In this document: positions 11,060-20,848 of the stretch, piece by piece
Layout of the letters: every line of letters begins with the position of its first letter
How positions within the stretch are numbered: position 1 is the stretch's first letter
Assembly (NCBI RefSeq): GCF_022376445.1
Contig: NW_025954996.1
Span: forward strand, 186,001 to 250,000
DNA from: Fomitopsis serialis
Lineage: Eukaryota > Basidiomycota > Agaricomycetes > Polyporales > Fomitopsidaceae
Length of the DNA: 64,000 nt
Direction: 5' to 3'
The notes under the pieces: generated by a model
Seen by the model: only the letters and a program-made list of their open reading frames with translations
What the model was told of the DNA's origin: nothing
The model's database searches: none
Made by a program: the position numbers and the translations under genes

Positions 11060-12890
11060 ATGCCCTATTATCGTAGTAGCGCCAGCGCCATCCCCGACTC
11101 CTGCATGGGCCAGCATGGCACCCAGCTGCTCAGCCTGCCACAGCGGAACCATACAAAACTCCCCTCACCGCGTCTCATCACGATCACCTTGTACATCCAT
11201 GATCTCAGGGCCTGGACCGGCATGGTCCCAGCGCGATGGACGCCTGGGGCAGTGTTGATGCTCTAGGGGAAATTCTGAAGAGTAGGGATGCATGGCGCGG
11301 CTACGAACTCGCCGACGACACGCGGGTGCTGCTCCTCGGCCACTCGAATGGCGGCCAAGGGGCATGGTGGAACGCGGCGAGGTACCCGGATCGAGTCGCT
11401 GCCGGTATGTTTGTTGAGTTCTCGCCCTCGCCAATGCCGCGATTGCATTCACTGAGCATACCAATCGGTGCAGTCATCCCGGCGGCGGCGTACCTCAAGT
11501 CGCAGGCATATGTACCCTCATCCAGTCTCAGTAAGTATTGTGTCTCCGCTCGCACCGAAGGCAATTGACGTGGCTGCTCTGCAGTTCCGCGCATTACGTC
11601 GACCCTTTCCTGCGGGCGATCCTTGAGACCGCGCTGACCCCCGATGATAACGACCTTTCCTGTCTAACCTCGCGCACACACAAATCTTGCGATCCACGGC
11701 GGCGACGACGAGAACGTGCCGACGTGGCACAGTCGTGCGTACGTCAGCACCCTCAAGACGTGGAACGCCGACGCGCCGTGAAGTCAGTCGTTCAAGCTGT
11801 TGTCATTCTCGGTGCTTGATGCTGACGGTAACATCATAGGCTACGCGAAGATCCCGGTGAACTTCACTGGTACACAGGGTGTTCGACAACGCCGATGTGC
11901 GCGTGTATATGCGTGCGGTGTGGAAAGCGAGGCGGGCTTGGCTACATCTGTCGGCTTCGGGCCGAGCCCGGATAGCTTCACCTTGACTGTCTCCATACCT
12001 GCTGAGAGCGGCTCGCTCACGGATGGCGGATCCACCAACTGCTAGTGCCTGGCCGGATTAGATCGAGAAGCATAACGGAACGCATACTGATTCGATCGCA
12101 TTCAGCATTGGAAGGCTTACGGTCGTACTGAGCGGGACATCAATCGACGTCCGCACGAACAACGTCGCGGTGTTCTCATTCAGCACATCCCTCGATATGC
12201 TGCGGACGTTCTGGTCATAGACGGCTTCACATTCCCGATGGATGCTCTTCGAGACAACAGTCACAACGCAGTGCATTTCTCACGTGAGGATGGTACATGG
12301 AAGTACGTACCCACTCCGAATACGCCTCCGCAAGACCTTTGTGACGCAGCGCAGTCCTCTGTGACCCGCCGGCGGCTCTTCAACCACATGGAGACTAGCC
12401 AGAATCCTCACCTCCCTGTACCGATAGTTATCGTCTATGATCCTAGCCTCCAAGCTCCTCTCGGCAACGCTACGCCTAGCCTCTGCTCTCGACGGTTACC
12501 ACAAGCTTGATGCGGAGATCATTGACGACGCGGAGGCCGTCCGGAGACTACACACCGAATCTCTGGCACTGCCAACATAGTCGTCGTCACGAATGGAAAA
12601 GGGGACTTTGCGCAGTCTCTGCTCTCGCAAGAGCGCACAGCGTTCACCCTCGATAACAGGACATTACTTCTGAGAGGCAAGCCCTGGGAGCGAAGTCCGC
12701 TGCGCTGTTCTTGCATCCGCATCCGAGTGCATCAGATGCATCTATTCTTTCGTATACACCCAGGATGAGGTAGGATGGAGAGAGGCCTCCGGCTCTTCCC
12801 ATTCGTACAGGCGTGCCAATCCCCATTGGTTGTAATCACAGACCATGCGGACAAATGAGAGCGGGAGGATAGAAGGACGGGGTGAGTGTC
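11060..12890 (+). pseudogene. Decayed prolyl-oligopeptidase-like alpha/beta-hydrolase
   Basis: Recognisable pieces appear in order in shifting frames. At about 11205-11400 is GLDRHGPSAMDAWGSVDALG, then the nucleophile elbow LLLGHSNGGQGAW (GXSXG) and AARYPDRVAAG. After a plausible intron (GTAAGT..CTGCAG, 11530-11583) come HYVDPFLRAILETALTPDD and, frameshifted, LAIHGGDDENVPTWHSRAYV, the acid-residue loop. Further on are a beta-rich stretch (about 11800-12040), and at 12565-12890 ANIVVVTNGKGDFAQSLLSQ, TLDNRTLLLRGKPWE and FVYTQDEVG. The loop that should bear the catalytic histidine is not visible. Several frameshifts and stops make it non-functional. The family is secreted in fungi, but a signal peptide cannot be placed. 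It fills the first half of the palindrome spacer. Confidence 0.7.
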
Positions 12891-13074
12891 ACTGCTCTCT
12901 TGTAGACTGGGACTCGCTCAAGTGTCTGAATTGAGCGTATGGGGAAACACCTGGAGCTGGAATGAGGGAATGTCCGCCTATTGACTCATTATTGAACGCC
13001 TCAACCGCTGTACTTTCAAAGTTCAGCAGATATACACCCGTGAAAGTTGCGGATCACATGCCTCTGGTCTCAGT

Positions 13075-13460
13075 CACTGCTAGCATGACACACCGTAGTG
13101 CGAAAGATTGGCCTTGAGCTAGCAGCTATGGCATCCTCCGTCCTTGCTACAAGTCTCATGGTGACCAGCTCATCCCTCGTCTTCTGAACTCCTTGGCCGT
13201 CTGATGATCTTGCAGAAGCCTCCGTGTACCCTCGCTCAGACGTCGTCAATGCAATCCATGACGCGCTCAACGTCATGGAAAGTTCCAAAGTTAGCACAAA
13301 AGGCCGTCCAGTGTAACAAACGGTTTGCAACCTCTCATGGGCTTTTTGTCGACGTTCTCAATTGCCTCGGATCTCGTCAGAAACCTATGCCTGCTGTCCC
13401 CGATAGCGATGAAGAAACTACGTTGGCATTGCAATGTAAGCCGAGTGGCTACCACAGTAC
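13075..13460 (-). pseudogene. FunK1 C-terminal relic
   Basis: Read on the minus strand, fragments in different frames resemble the FunK1 C-terminus, for example LQTVCYTGRP, TRDELVT and a decayed WQHSSLV..GDSK segment. The closest match in the window is the copy at 20849-23136 (LQTPCHAGRR, RARDELVTYSIFM). No start, no continuous frame. Confidence 0.6.
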
Positions 13461-13714
13461 TTCTGTACCTACCAAATTCGGCGAGTCGTGTATGTTCAGA
13501 CGTTCACGGTCGCTCCTCTTTGGTTGCGCGACGCTCTCTTTGTGGGTTCGTCTTTGCTTCTGTCTGCCTCATATACTAACTTGCTTCTCCTGTCTCTCGC
13601 CCGCTCTAGAACCTTAGTCTAAGTTCAATCGAACTTCGACTTACACAGTCTCAGGCTGAACCACCGAGTGTGCTCTGCCGAACAAGCCCGGCAGATTCAT
13701 AGACAAGACGTTCG

Positions 13715-14889
13715 CCCGGTCTATGCTGAATTCGATCTCTTTGGACGAGGGACCACTGTCATCAGGCTAAGCGGGTCTAGCGGAAAAGATGTGGCTCGGA
13801 ACCGCTTGTCGCGAAGATGGCATGGCCCACAAGCACCGTGAAACTGAAGACACCATGATCCGCGCTGTTCGTAAGACTCTGGCTCACAAGAAGACAAGTA
13901 CGTGGCACATACCATGGACCTGAAGCGCGCAGTAACGAGGAGCATCGACTCGGAGATGGAGTTACCCCGCGTCGCGACTGGGATCGTCCGGAGGAGTATC
14001 AGGATCTTCGAGTCTGCCGGACTCTGATACTCAAGCGATACCAACTCTTGCATGTCATTGGATCTGCGGGAAGTCTCACACTGTGTTCGTTCACGTTGTT
14101 CGCGGTACGTTATCACCGAAAAGGATGCAGTCTCTATCTGACGGTCTCTGCAGCTCATTACTGGGTTATGAGACATCCAAGATATTGCACCGTGATATCA
14201 ACATCAAGTACATTATGTGGTATATGCGGGACGGTCAAATCATCGGCGTGCTATGTGATTGGACCTCGTCGAGGAACACAGCAAAGGTGACGCCGGTCAT
14301 CCGACCTGCAGACGGACGAACGCTTCCTCGCCATCAATCGCGAGCACCAGCAAACAGGCGAGCCATTCAGATGAGCCTGAGGGCGCGCAAAATCCGAGGT
14401 ATCGCGCCGGCACAGGTCAATCCAAGGCCTGGACCTGCTACGACTCGGAGAGGCCTACCTTCACAAGTATCGCCATGACCTCGAGTCATTTTTCTATGTC
14501 TACGTCTACGTTGCCTCCGCGTACGATCCGCTGAATAATGTGTTCGGTACATCGCACAATGGCAACACAGTTCGCTCGTCGCTATTGGGATAGCAAGTAC
14601 AAATTTCTCACAGATGTGGAAAAAACCGACAACGTCTTTCCAAGGCGCACAAAGATTTTAACCCATCGCTCGAGCCGCGCGGTCTCCTGATGCGGCGTAT
14701 GCCTATTCAGGAATCTTGAACGGCGCATGGACATGATAAGGATCTTGCGGCCGATGACCGGTTTGGTCTCGATGATGATGAACCTATCGTTGACATCGGA
14801 GCCGCGGTTAGAAGATTGAGGAGGAAAGGGATCAGATGGTCACGTACATGAAGTTCATGGAGATTCTTGGCGAGCCGGAGGATATGTAA
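13715..14889 (+). pseudogene. Decayed FunK1 kinase, plus strand
   Basis: Begins at VYAEFDLFGRGTTVI (about 13720), which matches the N-lobe entry of the full copies. It continues with scattered N-lobe pieces, the exon junction FVHVVRG at about 14100, the catalytic loop ILHRDINIKYIMWYMRDG (about 14185-14240) and VLCDW. Later pieces are PRYRAGTG and a C-terminal TYMKFMEILGEPEDM ending with TAA at 14887-14889. At least three frame changes occur between these blocks, and the region N-terminal to the kinase domain is missing. It has the same orientation as the right-arm gene and lies next to the oppositely oriented relic at 13075-13460. Confidence 0.75.
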
Positions 14890-15240
14890 AGTCTTGTCCC
14901 TCGCCACCCATGTACTTGGGTGATTGACAATGTTGAATGTGCAAGTCCAAGGCTGACGAACGAGTACGTGGGCGCGGCCCCCAAACAAGTACGCTGATCT
15001 ACAGTAAAAATCGAACGGGTGGCTCTGCGGACTAGTCTACGAGACAATCTTCGCATAGTGTGTAAGCGGGGAAACGGACCTCGAACCAGCGGACTCGGAC
15101 CAAGACGTTCGCACCTGACTCAGTTGAATGGTCGTTCAGTTCGTAATGATGCCTCCCCTTTGGCAAACCATGACCGAACTCGGTTCTCAGATCTTGAAAG
15201 TCCAAGTCCAAACTAACGTTCCACTGACTATGACCCTCAG
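14890..15240. other. End of palindrome spacer, no gene seen
   Basis: Short AT/GC-balanced sequence without a recognisable coding segment. It ends exactly where the right arm begins (15241). Confidence 0.5.
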
Positions 15241-18200
15241 GCTGCCTGTGTGCACGTGATGCATATCTGAGATTCTGACTTACGCTGCGAGACGCCCGGA
15301 GGTGAAGAATCCTCAAACACAAACTGTCGACTGAGGCTCCGTACGCCACAGTCTGCAGGAGTCCTCTCCGCGATGTTACCGTTATTTGATGCATCGCCCG
15401 CACCGGTCTCTGCCAGTTATTCCGCAGAAATCATACTGGGGAGCCTTGCAAGAAGCGTGTTTTGCGCGACCACGTGCCCATCAGTCCCATTGTCCTCCCG
15501 ATATGGCAATCTTGCCTTAACTTGAACGTCCACGGCACGGTGCGTTGTTCTTCTTGACTCACGGTCCTCGTCGCTGACTTTGGAATTTCCTGTCCACGGG
15601 TAGATCCGAGACCACGCGCAGGCGTTGATATAAACATGAACTCGCCTGAGTTGCAATGTCGTCGACTGCTCCCATCTGCAGGCTCCCTGCCCCCACTCTG
15701 CCTCCGCAGAGAGTCGCCATATCACCCTCGAGCTTTCTTCGTAGTACTATCTGAATCTGCAGGTTGCTCTGCTATCTACGGCGAGATGAACACCACGAAG
15801 TCCGCGCCGCCTGGTCCTTCTGCGCCGCGTACGCCGCCCCGAGGGCAGGCAGAACGTAAGTGAAAGAGACGGTTAGGAATGCCTACTTTGACGTTGACCA
15901 TGTGTATTTTAGCTAAGATACATTCGACACCATTGCAACCGAGCGCTATCAGCAGTATCCAGGATCCAAAGGGCTCCGCCCTGACGAAGCACCACGTAGC
16001 GTTGATCCACCGCGAATACACGGACAAGATCCGCCGGAACGTCGACGTGGAGGACTTTGTACGCGCTGTCTTCCGCTTCGGCTGGAGTGACATACACCCC
16101 ACTCCGTATCGCGACAACAATGAAGAGCACACGCAGCAATACTCCTTGGGAAATGCCGACATCAAAGCCTACCGGGTGGGCAAGGAGTTATCGATCTATA
16201 CGCCGTTCAACAACCTGGCCAACGGCTTGTTGTGCCAACTGTACGGACCGCTCCCCGACGACGAAACACCCAAGAGCGACGAAGACAAGGCAGCCGATAA
16301 AACGCTGCGCGCGGCTGCCACGACGCGGTGCTCGGCCGTGATGAGACACCGTCACGATGTGGCCGACAGCGAAGGTCAGGCCGGGTCCAAGCCTGCACTC
16401 CCGCCTTTGCGCACCTACCCGGGTCGCCTCCGTACTCGTGGTCATATCGTGACGAAGAGCAAGCACAAGCTAGGTGAAAAGCCAGACCTTACCTACAGTA
16501 CCGTCAAGGGCAAGCCTGTCTGGGAGTGGGAGCTCGTTCCCGTAGAAGTCCAGAAGACAAACGCGGAGACCATCGAGGAGACGCTTAGAGACATGCTCAT
16601 CGGTTGTGAAGATGGCGTGTTCTCCGCATTCGTTCGTGATTTGCTTTCTGTAGGCTGCCACCGGCTGACGCACTTGATGTAGTTGGACGCTGACTCCGAC
16701 CATGCCGAAGATGAGGAGGGTCTGGGCGACGCTGACGAGGGTGGAGCTGACGCGGACGAAGAACAGGGCATGAGCGATTCGGAAGAGCAGCAAGGTGCCG
16801 CCTCTGGATCCGCGAGCAAACGAAAGCGAGGGAAGGAGGAGGGTTCGGCACCCGATTCAAAGCGCGCGCGTACTGCGTCTGTACTGCCTCTTCCGTCCCG
16901 CAGAACCCCTCCCATGAGTCCGAAGGAAGTGCAAGTCGTCAAGTACGTCAACCAGATCATGTCGTCCAACGTACGATCGTACGCAGTCGGCTGGTTGATC
17001 GAGGAGACGAAGATGCGACTCGTCTATGGTGATCGCATGGGTCTCATCTTCACCAAGGAGATCGATTTCCTGCAGGACGACGCCGCACTGTTCCTGTTGA
17101 TTGTGGCTGCTACAGGGGCTGCCGGTGTGCACGATCTGGGGATTCATCCAGCTCTTCACTTCCGACACAAGGATGCTGTCGTCTTCTCTTCACGGACGGG
17201 TTACGTGGGGGCGAAGATTCGATTGGACGTGCAAGAGGAGCAGGGCATGGAAGAGTTTGTCTTCGACGTTGATGTCACCAAGGCGGACCCTCGCGCTGTA
17301 TACACCGAGTTCGGCCTCATCGGACGCGGGACTACCGTTATCCCCGTGAAAGCGGAGCAAGGCGACGAGTCTAAGGCGGCAGAGAAGCTCAAGGACGAAC
17401 CGCTCGTTGCAAAGGTGGCGTGGCCGCACAAGTCTCGTCAGGCGGAAGACAAGATGATCCGTGCTGTCCGCCAGTGTCTGGTTGAGAAGGGGAAGGAGAA
17501 GTACTTGGATCACGTCGTGGACCTCAAGTGCTCGGTGACGAAGAGTATCGAAGAAATGGGTCTACCTCGTGTTGCGATGGGTGTTGTCCCCGAGGAACAG
17601 GATCTTCGGGTTTGCCGTACTCTGATCCTCAGGCGGTACGAACGTCTGGAAACCATCGGCTCCCAGAAGGGGTTTCATACTGTGTTCGTCCATGTCGTTC
17701 GCGGTACGTGATAACCTAGTATGAGTGTGGTCACTGTCTGACGATATCTCCAGCTCACTACTGGGTGTACGAGACGTCAAGGATACTTCATCGCGACATC
17801 AGCACGAACAATATCATGTGGTTCATGCGGGACGGAGAGATCATTGGCGTTCTTTGCGATTGGGACCTCGCCGAGGATCACAGCAATGGCGACCATCTGT
17901 CTATCCGACCTTCGGACGAGGCCGCCGCGACGCCAGCAAGCACAAGTACAAGCAAACAGGCCGGGCAACCGTCGGAGCAGCTCAAGAGTCAACTGAAGAG
18001 TCGGGTCAACAGCGGACAGGAGCCCGCGGCCGCGACATCCCAGCTCATGCCTGAGCAAACCCCGCGGTATCGTACCGGTACAGGGCCGTTCATGGCCTTG
18101 GACCTCCTGCGCTCGGGCCTCCCTCCAATTCATAAGTATCGCCACGACCTAGAGTCATTCTTCTACATATACGCGTACACCGCCGCTGCGTACGATCCGG

Positions 18201-18269
18201 TGAAGAAGAGATTCGGGTACATCGCGCAATGGCAACACAGCTCGCTCGTCGCCATTGGGGACAGCAAGC
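15241..18269. repeat. Right arm of the perfect inverted repeat
   Basis: Exact reverse complement of 8031-11059. The first mismatch beyond the outer end is at 18270 against 8030. From there base differences are frequent, although both flanks are still FunK1 C-terminal coding sequence. The transition from complete identity to clear divergence inside one exon looks like the edge of a gene-conversion tract or a recombination breakpoint. Confidence 0.93.
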
Positions 18270-18640
18270 ACAAATTCCTTACAAATGTAACGGAATTCAT
18301 GGCCGTTTTCTCCAAGGCGCACGAAGACTTCAAACCGCTGCTCGAGCCGGGCGCTTTCCTGATGCAACTTCTCCGTACTTTCAGGGCTATTGAACGTCGC
18401 AAGGACGTGATCAACCGTCTTGCTGTCACCGATGAGTGTAGAAAAGGCTCTGCCGTCGACAATGGGGCTAAGGTTGAGAAGCTCGAGAGGGAAAGGGATG
18501 CGATGGTCACGTACAGTACGTTTATGGACATTCTTGGGTACCGGAGGACGTGTAGAGTCGCTGCGTATCCTTCGGAATCAACGTGTATTCCGCGGATTTC
18601 TGTTTGCAATACATATTATCTACGTCGTGCCGATGTATAA
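15786..18640 (+). CDS. FunK1 fungal protein kinase, mosaic right copy
   Basis: Inferred exons 15786-15855, 15913-16616, 16683-17703 and 17754-18640, 893 aa. Residues up to GDSK (18269) are identical to the left copy, including HRD (D613) and DWDLAED. After that the sequence becomes HKFLTNVTEFMAVF..LLEPGAFLMQLL, which resembles the copy at 19334 (LTNGTEITAVF..LLEPGALLMQLL) more than the left copy (LMDATEIKEVF..LLKKGTFLMQF). The gene is therefore a mosaic of two FunK1 types. Near 18540 one base is missing compared with the conserved ending (LGSPEDV then stop), so the frame runs on for about 30 extra residues to 18640. The catalytic part looks functional. The extension may be real, a mutation or a base-calling error. 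Confidence 0.82.
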
Positions 18641-19333
18641 GTACTTGATCACGGGAATACATACCCCGATTCCTTTCGCTGAAGCCTTTTGTGTCGCCTG
18701 AGGACTTCGATATGAAGATGCGACCAGTATATACAGCGCCCGGCAAAGCGCCGTGGCGAGTAGTCTCACTGCCAACAAATTGTGTACACCTGCACCTTCC
18801 ATGGCAACGAAGCCGGAGTTCGTAGTTTCACGAAACAGCGTTGAATCAGCGCTGAATGTCGAGGCCCTGAGGCCTGAGGAACCTGAATTGTATAGAACAA
18901 CAACGCCGCAGTGGTTGTTTGAGTTGAGGCCAAGTTGCCAGTGTTGGGACGTCAACAGTGCGTGGTCAGACGAAACATGCTCTGCTTGCAACCCTCATGT
19001 ACGTACCACCAATTTCCACGAAGCCTCACTATGATAGAAGTAATAGTAAACAGTAGGGAAACATAGATTACCACGTCCTTACCAGGCTAAAAGAATACAT
19101 CGGTACATCTACTACTAGTAGAGACGGAGCGCTCGAGTCCACTAAACTGAGAACGCGCAGGCTGAGCGCTGGTGTATTTCACAGAGGAAAGCTGGCACCG
19201 CCAAACAAGTAGTATTAGTACCAAACACAGTCGCGGTATCTCTCTGCGGGTCATGACAATGGAAGGGAAGTTTGGGTTTGGATTGAAACAAGAACCCGTA
19301 GAACGCGTGAGTTGCGAGGAATAGTGAGCAAGT
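18641..19333. other. Intergenic between right FunK1 copy and the next
   Basis: A 93-codon plus-strand frame (18753-19034) has no recognisable domain. The part from about 19265 to 19333 is the 3' flank of the next kinase copy, similar to 7521-7590. Confidence 0.4.
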
Positions 19334-20492
19334 CTACACGTCCTCTTGTGCCCCTAGAATCCTCATAAATGTACTGTACGTGACCACCTGATCCCTCATC
19401 CTCTCGATTTTCTCGACCTCCGCCGTAACATCATCCGTTTGGCCGAGTAACACGATGCTGGTCATAATGTCCTCAATGGTGTCCATGTGACACTCAAGAG
19501 CCCTGAAAGTGTGCAGAAGTTGCATCAGGAGAGCACCCGGCTCGAGCAATGGTTTGAAGTCTTCGTGCGCCTTGGAGAAGACGGCCGTGATTTCCGTTCC
19601 ATTTGTAAGGAACTTGCGCTTGCTGTCCGCAATAGCGACGAGCGAGCTGTGTTGCCATTGCGCGATGTACCCGAACTTCTTCTTCACCGGATCGTACGCA
19701 GCGGCGGCGTACGCGTATATGTAGAAGAACGACTCCAGGTCGTGGCGATATTTGTAAACGGGAGGGGGGTCGGAACGCAGAAGGTCCATCGCCATGAAGG
19801 GTTCCGCACCGGTGCGATACCTCGGTTTTGGTGCGCGCTGCGACGATGAAGCCGTGACTTCCTGTTTGACATTCAAGTTGAACCGAGTCTTGATCTTGCT
19901 CATGAGCTGTCGCCACGAATGACCTGTCCCTTTGCTTGTATCCACGCTAACTGGCGGCCCCGCAGCGGCCACCTCGTCTGGAGGTCGTATAGATAGACGG
20001 TAGCCATTGTGATGATCCTCCGCAGGGTCCCAGTCGCAGACTACACCAGTGATTTGCCCGTCCTTTTCGCACCACATAATACTGTCGATGCTGAGATTGT
20101 GGCACAGCATCTTGGATGTCTCGTGGGCCCGCTGATGGGCTGTAGGGATCGTCACAGTTTGAATCATATGCCGCTGGGTTAAGCCACTCACCGCGGACAG
20201 CGCCGATAAGGACAGTGTGAAATCCATCCGCAGATCCAATGGTTTGAACAGGCTCATATCGCCGCAGAATCAGGGTACGGCGGACTCGAGAGTACCGATT
20301 TTCGTGACCGATATCTAGTATTGCACGACGGGGTAGGTCCGGTTCCATGTCTTCAGTGTGTTCACGTCCAACTAGGGCGCTTTCAAGACCACGACACGCT
20401 CTGAGTGTCTCAGTTTGGTCGACGTTGACCAGAGGGTATTGGACACGACTATGTGATGTATCTAGCCTAGACATGTCCAGCTGAGACTGCAA
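19334..20492 (-). pseudogene. N-terminally truncated FunK1 pseudokinase
   Basis: The upstream segment ends VRRTLILRRYEPVQTIGS..FHTVLIGAVRG. A normal FunK1 intron (GTGAGTGGCTT..CCTACAG) joins it to AHQRAHETSKMLCHNLSIDSIMW. The frame then runs without a stop to QEDV at 19334. The catalytic loop that reads LHRDISTNNIMW in the full copies is LCHNLSIDSIMW here, so the HRD histidine, arginine and aspartate are all replaced and the loop asparagine is a serine. The DFG position keeps DWD. The first half of a FunK1 protein, including the ATP-lysine region, is absent upstream of 20492. The clean C-terminal frame despite the lost catalytic triad could mean a pseudokinase under some constraint, or a young relic. 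Confidence 0.75.
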
Positions 20493-20848
20493 GGACTACT
20501 CGAGAGTGGTTGCTGAGACTGGCAAATCCTTCAATGACCGTTTGCTCCCAGCTTGAGAACTTGGAAGTTGTGGACGTGCATTGAATCGAAGTTGTGTCAC
20601 GTTGCACGTGAGCGCGACCTTGGACCAGCGCTTCCACCCTCCTGCCACTCGGACAGTAACTTGAAATTCTTTTTACTCGCCGTGTTCTGTTACTTTGGGG
20701 ACAAAAGGCCATATGTAGTCACGTTCGTAATTTCAAGGCAGACTCAGTCCGAGGCAATCTCAACCATTGTACCAGTGCTCGCTGGCGGGCAGACCTAGCA
20801 TCTGGCCGCTACATGCTCAAATTGCACAAAGGACAGCTACACACTATC
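20493..20848. other. Intergenic, no gene seen
   Basis: About 350 bp between two FunK1 copies. Small open frames on both strands show no domain. Confidence 0.4.
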
